Made by a program: the position numbers and the translations under genes. Positions 1 through 7,622 of a stretch of DNA of 26,825 bases are shown piece by piece. The DNA comes from Heterotrichella gracilis (taxonomy: Eukaryota > Sar > Xanthophyceae > Tribonematales > Xanthonemataceae), in contig JAULBX010028770.1 of the NCBI GenBank assembly GCA_032358255.1, positions 1-26,825 on the forward strand, given 5' to 3'. The first letter of the stretch is position 1, and each line of letters begins with the position of its first letter. The notes below the pieces were generated by a model. That model did no database searches and was not told the origin of the DNA. It worked only from the letters and a program-made list of their open reading frames with translations.

Positions 1-173
1 TCCCGCTTGAGCCTTGTGTGCCACGCTCTTGGTGCTTGCTTGAGACCATATAGCGCACGCTTGAGATGACAAGCCATGTGCGCCCCACCTTCTTCATAGC
101 CGAGAGGTTGTTGCACCCAGATGTCCTCCTACAGCTCACCGTTGAGGAAGGCAGTCTTGACATCCAGTTGCTC
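1..173 (-). mobile_element. Ty1/copia-type reverse transcriptase fragment (broken)
   Basis: Read on the minus strand from 173 to the left edge, about 57 codons match the start of a Ty1/copia reverse transcriptase. The motif [13 protein letters not shown] (it carries the first catalytic Asp of the palm) is followed by a segment ending [11 protein letters not shown]. The YVDD motif would lie beyond the left edge. An in-frame TAG at 131-129 interrupts the frame just after NGEL. The part of the RT that should precede QLDVKTAFL is absent; a low-complexity CAAGGG-type stretch stands there instead. The copy is therefore interrupted and internally rearranged, and is probably inactive as it stands. 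The family assignment is firm from the motifs; the lineage within copia is not resolved. Confidence 0.88.
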
Positions 174-826
174 CTGCCCTTGCCCTTGCCCCCGCCCTTG
201 CCCTTGCTCCCACCCTGGGTGGCGGTGCTGGCAGGGGCACTGGGTGGAGGCCCCCTGCAAGGCTTAGTGGGTGCAACCATGCTCTGACGGCCACTCGGGC
301 CCCGGGGACGCGGTGGCGAGGGGGGCGGTGGGGGGGGAGGGAGTGCATCACCATCCTCCCCCAGCGCAGGCAGCTGTGCCTCCCCCACAAGCCCTCTGAT
401 AGGGTGTGCGCGAGGGGCACTGCTCAAGGATGCTAAGGAGGGGGTGCGCGTGAGCGGCATGAAGGTGCATGCAGCGGGGTCATTGAGCAGGGCATGCACC
501 TCGTGTGCCGGCAAGGACAAGATGCAGGCGGGAGGTGAGATGGAGTCTGCATGCTGTGCCCACACGTCAGCCGAAAGATGTGCCACCCGCTGAATGGCCA
601 GCGTCCGTACCTCTCGGGGTGCACAAGCAGCATTGTCCTCAAGCCACAGGCAGCAGTCTTCTGCCAAGGGGTCCTCTGGGCGGTCCACTGGTGGTGGCGG
701 GGGAGGTGGTGGTGGCGGGGGTGCAGCCAGCATCAGTGCCGGGGGTCCCGGTGGTGCCCCGTACCCAACCATGTAATGTGGAGGTGGGTTGTGTGCGCCT
801 GGTTGGGGTTGTGCCCATCTGTCATC
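1..826 (-). CDS. Long proline/glycine-rich ORF running off the left edge
   Basis: A minus-strand frame stays open from just after a TAG at 829-827 to the window edge, at least 275 codons; the first Met is at 772. It contains a run of ten prolines, an acidic segment ([19 protein letters not shown]), a helix-like stretch around [20 protein letters not shown], a second proline run, and a Gly/Lys repeat ([13 protein letters not shown]). It is one frame away from the reverse-transcriptase reading and overlaps it at 1-173. I do not recognise the protein. Its position, directly upstream of a copia RT on the same strand, suggests a Gag- or linker-like part of the same element joined by a frameshift or deletion. 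It could also be a host exon, because AG precedes GATGAC at 826. No function is claimed. Confidence 0.4.
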
Positions 827-829
827 CTA

Positions 830-1135
830 GCTTTGGGAAGGAAGTTTCAGGCAGAGCACCAGCATACGTGCAGGTGTGCTGTGTGCGCGACCTAGATTGG
901 GACCGTTGGAGCCTGCTATATTTTACTAGACTGCAGCGCCTTGAAGCCTGTCATTTGGCGCTCTGGCACACACGCGGCACTACATGTGCTCACCCCTCCA
1001 CTTGCCAAGGTACCCTGGGAACTGCTCACAGCACGAGGTCCATCTATTCCCCCTGAGTGTGGTGCTCCATTTGGCGTGCCGGGCCCTTCGGCTGAAACTG
1101 TAACGTGGACACCTGGAAAAAAAAAAAAAAAAAAA
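830..1135 (+). mobile_element. Poly(A)-tailed retroposed 3' end, copy 1
   Basis: A run of 19 A at 1117-1135 is preceded by TGTAAC, with TGTAA at 1099-1103, leaving 13 bases to the tail. TGTAA is the usual green-algal polyadenylation signal, so this looks like the reverse-transcribed 3' end of a polyadenylated RNA (LINE, SINE or processed transcript). The left boundary is not defined and no target-site duplication was found. The tail abuts the first unit of the tandem array that follows. The 5' limit given is only the end of the neighbouring open frame. Confidence 0.45.
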
Positions 1136-1136
1136 T

Positions 1137-1580
1137 GAGGGAGGGACAGGCTCTGTGCACGCATGCGGTATGGGAGCGTGGCCTGTGTGGCCCTGGAGGG
1201 CTCAGGGGGCAGGTGGATGGCCGCATGCAGCGCGCGTGCATGCGGTGAGATGGCGGCGTGGCCTGGGAGGAGCAGGCGCATGTGGGAAGGGCAGGTGAGG
1301 GAGGGGCAGGCTCTGTGCACGCATGCGGCATGGGAGCGTGGCCTGTGTGGCCCTGGAGGGCTCAGTGGGCAGGTGGATGGCCGCACACAGCGCGCATGCA
1401 TGCGGTGGGATGCCAGCGAGGAGCTGGCAGGCTCATGTGGGAAGCGCAGGCGAGGGAGGGGCAGGCTCTGTGCACGCATGCGGCATGGGAGCGTGGCCTG
1501 TGTGGCCCTGGAGGGCTCAGGGGGCAGGTGGATGGCCGCACACAGGGCGCGTGCATGCGGTGGGATGGCGGTGAGGAGGC
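1137..1580. repeat. Three-copy tandem repeat, unit about 155-160 bp
   Basis: Units begin near 1137, 1297 and 1452 with GAGGGAGGG(A/G)CAGGCTCTGTGCACGC. The spacing is 160 then 155 bp, and the third unit is shorter (about 129 bp). All three carry the GGGAGCGTGGCCTGTGTGG core and a GTGCATGCGGTG-type end. ORFs on both strands here are repetitive by-products and are not called. The array is cut on the left by the poly(A) tail at 1117-1135. Confidence 0.85.
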
Positions 1581-1582
1581 CT

Positions 1583-1620
1583 AAATGACATTGAAAGGCG
1601 CCTAAATGACATTGAAAGGC
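1583..1620 (+). repeat. Duplicated 21-bp target sequence
   Basis: The sequence AAATGACATTGAAAGGC occurs twice in tandem (1583-1599 and 1604-1620). The core GACATTGAAAGGCGCCTA at 1587-1604 recurs exactly at 2001-2018, directly after the poly(A) tail of the element between them. It is best read as a target-site duplication. Confidence 0.8.
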
Positions 1621-2000
1621 TGTTGGCTTGCATGTGCTGTGTTGGCATGGGCTGGTTGGTGGGTTCTGCCTTGACCTTTCGTGACTTTGAGGCCCCCTCT
1701 TTTTTTTCCTTTTTTTTTTTTTAAACTGAACCTACCTCTTTGGGTAGGCTTCCACATGGGCTCTGCCCCGCCACTGATGGCTGCCGTTATGTGCTATTTA
1801 TTCGAGCACCTAGGGTGTTCCATCCCGCCACTTTGTGGCCATCCGAGCCTCTGGCTCCTGACCGAGGTTTTTTGTAGCTTGGGGTTCTGGCCCCGGGCAA
1901 AATTCTCCTCTTTTGTTTCGTGTGTTTCCCGGCTTGGCCTGTGCCTTGCCCCGGGTGCCCATGTAACTTTGGCGCCGCAAAAAAAAAAAAAAAAAAAAAA
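1621..2000 (+). mobile_element. Retroposon with target-site duplication (SINE-like or truncated LINE)
   Basis: A segment of about 380 bp ends in 22 A (1979-2000). It is flanked by the direct repeat GACATTGAAAGGC (1608-1620 and 2001-2013; an earlier copy at 1587-1604 matches 18 bp of the right flank). TGTAA lies at 1962-1966, 12 bases before the tail. Inside are two T-runs (1700-1707 and 1710-1722) and a short hairpin (CCTACC 1731-1736 with GGTAGG 1743-1748). No convincing tRNA-type A and B boxes and no ORF of its own are seen. The terminal part (GTAACTTTGGCGCC before the tail) is shared with the element at 2388-2437, so the two belong to one family. Confidence 0.75.
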
Positions 2001-2387
2001 GACATTGAAAGGCGCCTAGCCTGGTAAGATATCCAATGGGATATACTAGTCATCAACATCGAGCACACAGCTGTTGCTGGTGATTCCCTCGAATCGTGCT
2101 TTCTACAGCTACGATCATCATGACAGATACCTATGGGCACAAAAGCCGGGTATTGGGCCAACCACGCATCACCTACACCATGATTTTGAAAGTTATCGCC
2201 ATACAGGTGGGAGCACACAGCATAGTATCATGCCTGGTGTCCTCCTCGAAGGTCCCCAATATCAAGTACCACCAAGGGTCCTAAGTCAATTCTAGGAGCC
2301 CTCCCAAGTTGGGATGACATATGGGCGCAACTCCACATTGGTACCCAAGGCAGGTTGGAAATAACAAAGCACTGCGAGAACACTTGA

Positions 2388-2437
2388 CACCCCGGAAGCC
2401 CTTGTAACTTTGGCGCCACGAAAAAAAAAAGCAAAAA
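2388..2437 (+). mobile_element. Short truncated relative of the same retroposon family
   Basis: Only the last part of the element is present: TGTAACTTTGGCGCCACG followed by an A-rich tail (2421-2437, interrupted by GC). TGTAA at 2403-2407 leaves 13 bases to the tail. It is flanked by a 9-bp direct repeat, AACACTTGA, at 2379-2387 and 2438-2446. The 3' end matches that of the larger element ending at 2000. This is the pattern expected of a heavily 5'-truncated target-primed insertion. Confidence 0.65.
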
Positions 2438-2446
2438 AACACTTGA

Positions 2447-2740
2447 AGTCTTCTAAAAAAAGTAAGACATGGGCAACATTTGGCCCTCTGAACCAGGGCC
2501 ACACAGGCCACGGTAGAAACGCTCGCAATCGCACTGATGCTTTCCCTGGTCCATTGTGTTTGAGAATCATAATCAACATTGCTGCCAAAGAGCAGTTATC
2601 TGTCACGAAAACGAACACTATGCATTGACTCAAACCCGTCAACACAGCATGCATCAACAAGCAAATGCATGACCAATGTGGTGCGGCATTTCGAATGGCA
2701 TATGGTGACCTACGCTACCCTACAACACGCTCCGGGCGTT
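2447..2740. other. 3' flank of the ALDH-like gene
   Basis: About 290 bases between the last retroposon and the stop codon of the ALDH-like gene. It probably contains the 3' UTR of that minus-strand gene, but I see no TGTAA on that strand (TTACA on the plus strand) and no supported coding sequence. Short ORFs on both strands look random. Confidence 0.4.
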
Positions 2741-5700
2741 TTACCCCCTCACAGCTGCCACCGCCGCGGGTGCAAGCGTGAGCAGCGAGGGCGCGGCCAT
2801 GAAGCGCAGCGCTGCCCCCACCACCGCTTCCGCATTCTTGTTGAAAGGGTAGAAGAAGGGGTAGGGGCGGTAGCGCCAGGGAGCATACACAATTGACTTT
2901 TCAGGGAAGTCAACCAGCATCGAGTTGTGCACCGAGCAGTTCCCAGAGCCAATGTCCTGCACCACCACACACCTGCTTTTCAATCCTGGTGTACCATGTG
3001 CAGCAATGACTTGCACAACAGAGAAAGCAAGCTAGTGCAAATGCCGCATTATTGAGAATGCGCACGCTACATCATTCCTGCACATGCAGCACATGTAGCT
3101 GACCCCTCCTCACCCGTGCGTCATTGCCTGGGTAGGCGCCCCACGTGCACGGGGTGAGTGCGTAGCCAATGATGGTGGGCGTGTTGACGCAGATGGACCC
3201 GTAGCGCAGCTCAGCCAGGGCGCGCTGGTAGGCTGCGGCGTGGGTGCGCTGCTGGCGGGGGTGGATGATGAGGGTCATGGACAGTGAGCCCCAGCAGCGC
3301 TGGTTGGCAAACTCCACCGCGGCTTCCAGGAATGCCCCTGGGTCGCCCCCCGTCCCGGGCATGGCCACCTCCTGGAGCACGCCGCACCAGTTCTCTGTGC
3401 TGGTGTCGGCCTGCGGCAGGGAGGTGGTTGGGAGTGCGAGGGCAATAGGCACCTCACAAGGGGGAGGCTCTGGCACGAGCTTTGCAAATTCCAAATTCCG
3501 CCCATGACAGGGTGCAACAATGAAGCGGCGCACACATTTTCCCACGCCCCAGTGGACATAAGCACCAAAGAAAAGAAAAGATGAGCACCGTAAACGCTCA
3601 TCCGCAGGGCCAGGCGCACCTCGTCGGGTGCCAGTCCTGCCTGCAACAGCCAGGGCACCGCCTCGCCCTGCCCCTCCGCCTCGCACTGCTTGCCCAGCTG
3701 CTGCGCCTGCGGGAAGCGGCGCAGGAACGCGTCGTGCTTGGCCTTGCTGCCCGGGTAGGTGATGGCCCGGCGGGGCAGCGTGTCCAGCCTTGCGCGCAGC
3801 ATGTCCACGAAGGCGGCGCGCTGTGGCCACTGGGCGTCCAGCACCAGCACCTCGGCCTTGGTGCAGTTGTGGCCACCGTTGGCAATCAGGCCTGCAGGCG
3901 CAGCGGGGGAACATGCATACAAAAACGTGCCAGGCACGTGGCACCCCGCAGTGGTGGCTATCCCCTACAATACGCAGGTTGCCAAGCGCAGTGGTGGCTA
4001 TCCCTTGTAAGGCCTGCATCCCCCCCACCTGCGATGACTGTGTCCACGTGGTACTCCAGGTCCGCATGGCTCCAGCTGCCGGGCACCACCAGGTAGGGCG
4101 TCACGCAGCCAAGCTCAGCGGTCACACGCTTGGAAAGCAGGGGAGGGCCGGACTGCAGGGAAGGGGCAGAGGGGTCACAAGGAGGGCAAGCGGATGCGCA
4201 GGGATTGGCCTCGTAAAATTAATGAGATTACCCCAAAACATCCCCCCAAACCTTACATTGCTACAAAATTGCAGCAGCATAAAAAAATGCTAACATACTT
4301 CAATGCGTATAATAATCACATCTTTACATTGTGGACGAATAACGCACTACAGGGGAGGGCACCTGTAACAGGATGGGAAGTAAATTTAAATCAATCAAAT
4401 TGATTGTCCTTGCACAGCTATGAACTCTACTATTCCTGTGATGCTGAACTGATTCAATATAAATGGATGATATTATTTTATCATCCAAACAAAACTGTTT
4501 TGTCTTACTTGTTTACAAAAACAATGGTTACTAATTCAATTACTCAACCACCTCCATGACCTCAGTCGCCCCCCCTCCCCACCAGCACCAGCGCCACCCC
4601 ACCTTGTCCTTGTTGCCTGGGCCCCACACGATTGCGTCAAAGGTTGCGTCCGAGCCCGTGAGGTGCAGGCTGGTCACGGCAGGGAGCTGGGCCAGGTGGG
4701 AACCCTCTCGGGCCCCGCCGTACACGATGGCCACAAATCCCTGGGACACCAGCGGGTCCAGGGCGCGACTGCACAGCACAAGTGGGTCAGGGCAATGAAG
4801 CATGCACATCTCATTACCCCCCACACACATACAGTGGTGAGGCCATGCATGGGGTGTGTGGGATCATATATGTAGCTGCCCCCACAGGCAGCACCCTGCA
4901 CCGCCAGGCACCCCACCATGCGCTCTGGCCACACCAACGCCATTTCTGTGCCGCGCGCATGTCATCGCCCCTACCTAATGAACGGGCCCAGGTACTCGTT
5001 GACGGGGTTCATCTTGCACACCACCACCTCGTCATCCGCCACCAGCTTGTGGATGATGTCCAGCAGCACCACGGGCAGCTGGTTACCGGCGCCAAGCACA
5101 AGGGACACGCCGCCACCGGGGGGGCCAACCGCCACCCCCAGGCGCTTGCTGGTGTACAGGAGGCCCTGCGGCGAGGGGGTAGGGGGAGTGGGCGGGGGCC
5201 GGGGGACAGCGCGACATGCAGAGGGCAGCAGCAGGGTGCCCCGGCTGTCTCTGTACCTGGCTGGCAGGGTGCCCCGGCTGCACCCACACCTCCCCCTTCC
5301 ACCCCCCGTACAGCATGCCCTCCATCCCGCGAGGAAACACCTCCACCACCTCCCTCCCTGCGCGGCTGGTCACCCCCAGGGGCACGGGCGCAGCGCCGGC
5401 AGCCAGGCACTCCAGCGTCTCTGCAAGCTCGCGCAGGCAAGAGATGCAAGGGGTCCACACAGACCTGCGGCGGGCAAAGGAGGGGGTGGGGGTGGGAGGG
5501 ACCAGCTGGGAGCGGGGCCAAGGGTAAAAAGGTAACAATAGTGCTTTTATATCCTATTATCCTTGGCGGGGCAGAGGGGGCGGCAGCTGACCCATGGCCA
5601 TGGCAACAGCAAGGGGTTCGAGTGCGAACACTGGACAAGTGGCATGGGGTGTAGGCGCACCACTCCTCTGCCAGCCCCGCCCCATATGACCCCTTGACCT

Positions 5701-6377
5701 GCGTGCCCGCCTGCGCCGCCTCACGAGACACATCCAGTGCCGCAGCCAGGCAGCCCCGCAGCAGGTGCGCGCGCTCGCCCGGGCCCAGCGCCACCCACGC
5801 TGCCCGCCGCCCTTCCAGCGCACCCACCACCCGGTCCAGCTCGGGCAGGGGGGTGGGGGGGACAGGGGGAAAGGCTGCAGACAGGAACGCAGGGGGTCAA
5901 CGCCGCACGTCCACATAACAGTGGCACATGCATGGGGCTGTTGCAAGAGGCCTAGCGTGCACTCAGTTGTAGTGTGTTGTACACATACACAGCTGTGGTA
6001 CCCAGGTTCCAGCATGCGCGAGCAAGAAGGCACTCAAGCACGACGCTGTGCTGCAAAAGGTTATACTGGATAGAAACGTTTAATTGCACAGCAATCCAAG
6101 GGTTGGTGGTGGCAGCCAAACACCGTATTTCATCAGTCTTGGGCACGCATGCATGCATATATGCTTTGTCACCGCTTTACGCGTGTGATACGAAGACAAG
6201 CAGTCGCTGCACAGGTATATGACCCCCTACAGCACCTGGCTACTTGTGTGGCCTCCCAACCCCACCTGTGGGCATCACCACTGCCCTGGGTCCTGGCTTG
6301 GTGGGCCACAGTACCGTGTTGAGGGCACCCAGCAGGGGCTGGTTGGCATTGCCCAGCAGGCGCCACAGGCCTTCCAT
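2741..6377 (-). CDS. Aldehyde dehydrogenase-like protein, 9 exons, 607 aa
   Basis: Exons on the minus strand: 6377-6266, 5874-5661, 5464-5257, 5165-4975, 4768-4603, 4152-4029, 3891-3596, 3410-3114, 2956-2741. All join in phase at GT-AG sites and total 608 codons with the stop. The protein resembles a divergent group of ALDH-superfamily proteins known mainly from bacteria and algae, for which I know no defined substrate. Landmarks: a nucleotide-fold strand SLVLGAGN near residues 199-206; KMNPVNEYLGP (Lys about 229); LHLTGSDATFDAIVWG in exon 5, in the place of the usual cofactor-binding FTGS region; ELGCVTP (Glu about 310), like the ELGG general-base motif; and GGHNC (Cys about 348) as the likely catalytic cysteine. 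The C-terminal part WGAYPG...DIGSGNCSVHN...PEKSIVYAPWRY is typical of this group. A predicted NAD(P)-linked oxidation is inference. No clear signal peptide is seen. The Met at 6377 is chosen because exon 1 (MEGLWRLLGNANQPLLG) joins exon 2 exactly in frame; the N-terminus is less certain than the rest. It is head-to-head with the transporter gene. Intron 5 holds an AT-rich island. Confidence 0.88.
3947..4004. repeat. 18-bp direct repeat in intron 6 of the ALDH-like gene
   Basis: CGCAGTGGTGGCTATCCC occurs at 3947-3964 and 3987-4004, 40 bp apart, inside an intron of only 137 bp. It is a small local duplication; no function is seen. Confidence 0.75.
4200..4550. other. AT-rich island in intron 5 of the ALDH-like gene
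   Basis: Intron 5 (4602-4153) switches abruptly from GC-rich to AT-rich sequence. Three perfect short hairpins follow one another: CAATCA/TGATTG (4392-4406), GGATGATA/TATCATCC (4465-4486) and ACAAAA/TTTTGT (4489-4503). No ORF is supported. The composition and hairpins resemble organelle intergenic DNA, but an organelle origin is only a guess. A second island of this kind lies in an intron of the transporter gene. Confidence 0.6.
5231..5280. repeat. 17-bp direct repeat spanning a splice donor
   Basis: GCAGGGTGCCCCGGCTG occurs at 5231-5247 and 5264-5280, offset by 33 bp. One copy is the end of ALDH-like exon 3 and the other lies just inside intron 3, with the donor at 5256 between them. A 33-bp tandem duplication created or moved the exon end; 33 bp equals 11 codons. 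Confidence 0.7.
6150..6157. repeat. TGCATGCA palindrome, one of at least seven in the window
   Basis: Exact TGCATGCA palindromes are at 6150, 7311, 8812, 13197, 14703, 16933 and 23490 (first base). About 0.4 would be expected by chance in a sequence of this length with even base use. All lie in introns or spacers and none in a called exon. Confidence 0.6.
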
Positions 6378-7622
6378 GGCACCAAACAGGTATGTCCAAG
6401 TCGATGGGGCACAGAAAAGTGCGAACCACTGACAAGCTGTCGAGGAACTGGCTCCTGCGTACACGCCTGGTGCACCCACACGGTCCTAGACTCCTAGGCT
6501 AGAGTGGCAGCGGGTGTGTAGGAAACACACGGGGCTACAACACACTACAAAAACATAAACACGGTTAAGTGTATGAGTGAGCTGTGACGCCAGAAACGGA
6601 GAGTGTAGTGGTAGGGTGTGTGTTGGGTGTGGGGGCATGCGACCGCATGCACACGAATTGCACTCCGGAAAGCAGGTCAGCCAACACAGGCCCAAATGTT
6701 CCGCCAGCAAACTGTCTGGGCGTGGTGAGTTACAGATGGGTCTGTATTAGGTGTTAAGTCTCGCCTTCAGGACTAGGTGACACCCGGCGGCAGTCGGTGG
6801 CAAAGGTGGCCGGCGGTATTTTCGAACTTCTTCAGAACCTGTTGTCGTATAAACCATAGTACTACAGAAGGGGTAGCGGGTTCCTGATACATGTTGGGAA
6901 CCTTTCACCAGTGTGCTGCACCAGATCGTTTCATTGTGCTGTCTACCTTGTGGGTCATCAGGCCCTTTGCCTATGCATGGGACGATGCCCACCTTTTGAT
7001 CGCAAGCTTATAACAGTCAAGGCGACTTTGTGCACACCGAGACAATACTAGCAATAATAAAAACAGTGAAGCTTGCTTGTGCCAAGGTCGCGACACTTAC
7101 TACCACACAGACGCCTGGACACACGCTGCCCAGGTGCGTCTCCCGCCTTTCCACACGCAACGCCCTTGGCGTGACTTCTCTTACTGTCACTAGTAGAACC
7201 TGCCTGCATGTGGGCAATGGAAGCAAAGGAACCGTGTGATCGCAGCCATGCATGCCTGCGTGTCGTCCAATCCACCCCAGGTGGTATGCTGGCCGGAAGC
7301 TGCCCTCGAATGCATGCACCCTCGTGAGGGCCCATGCCCACCTGTGCGTGTGTGGGTACCACTACTCAGTAATCTACTGGCTACCAACTGGTTGCCACCT
7401 CCTTTTCCCCAAGGTTCAATCAGCTGCCCACCCACCAGCTAAGTGTGTCGCCCCTGCCCTGTGCGCAGGTGGCAGCACTTTGACCAGCCCTCCCCACACA
7501 CCAGTGCCACAGCCCCGTGTCCCAGCAGGAGGGGCACAGCGGGGCCAGCAGGGGGTACAGCCAGCGGGCAGCGGCCAGGTGTGGAGTGGGTCCTGGCCCA
7601 CCCAGCCCGGCAGAGTGGTGGC
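6378..7622. promoter_or_regulatory. Divergent intergenic region between the ALDH-like and MFS genes
   Basis: About 1.24 kb separates two start codons that point away from each other, so it must hold both promoters and 5' UTRs. I see no supported coding exon, RNA gene or clear TATA box. TGCATGCA occurs at 7311-7318. Several short ORFs (for example on the minus strand at 6486-6710 and 7017-7319) have no protein-like character. Confidence 0.5.

Noticed and set aside
1137..1580. Possible CRISPR-like array
   Set aside because: Only three long direct units with no unique spacers, in eukaryotic DNA.
916..1582. Overlapping ORFs on both strands (up to 187 codons)
   Set aside because: They lie in the 155-160 bp tandem repeat and the poly(A) region; open frames repeat with the unit and show no protein-like features.
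1621..1700. tRNA-derived head for the SINE-like element
   Set aside because: GGTTCTGCC is only a weak B-box match and no good A box stands at the proper distance.
2074..2295. 73-codon plus-strand ORF and the opposing minus ORF between retroposons
   Set aside because: No domain, no splice partner, and AT/GC pattern not like exons; treated as spacer.
5009..5535. Long ORFs opposite and out of frame in ALDH-like exons 3-4
   Set aside because: Shadows of the GC-rich coding strand; the ALDH-like frame is the one that splices in phase.
5613..5635. GGGTTCGAGTGCGAAC as a tRNA T-arm
   Set aside because: It forms a small hairpin but no acceptor stem, D-arm or anticodon arm can be built around it; it lies in an intron.
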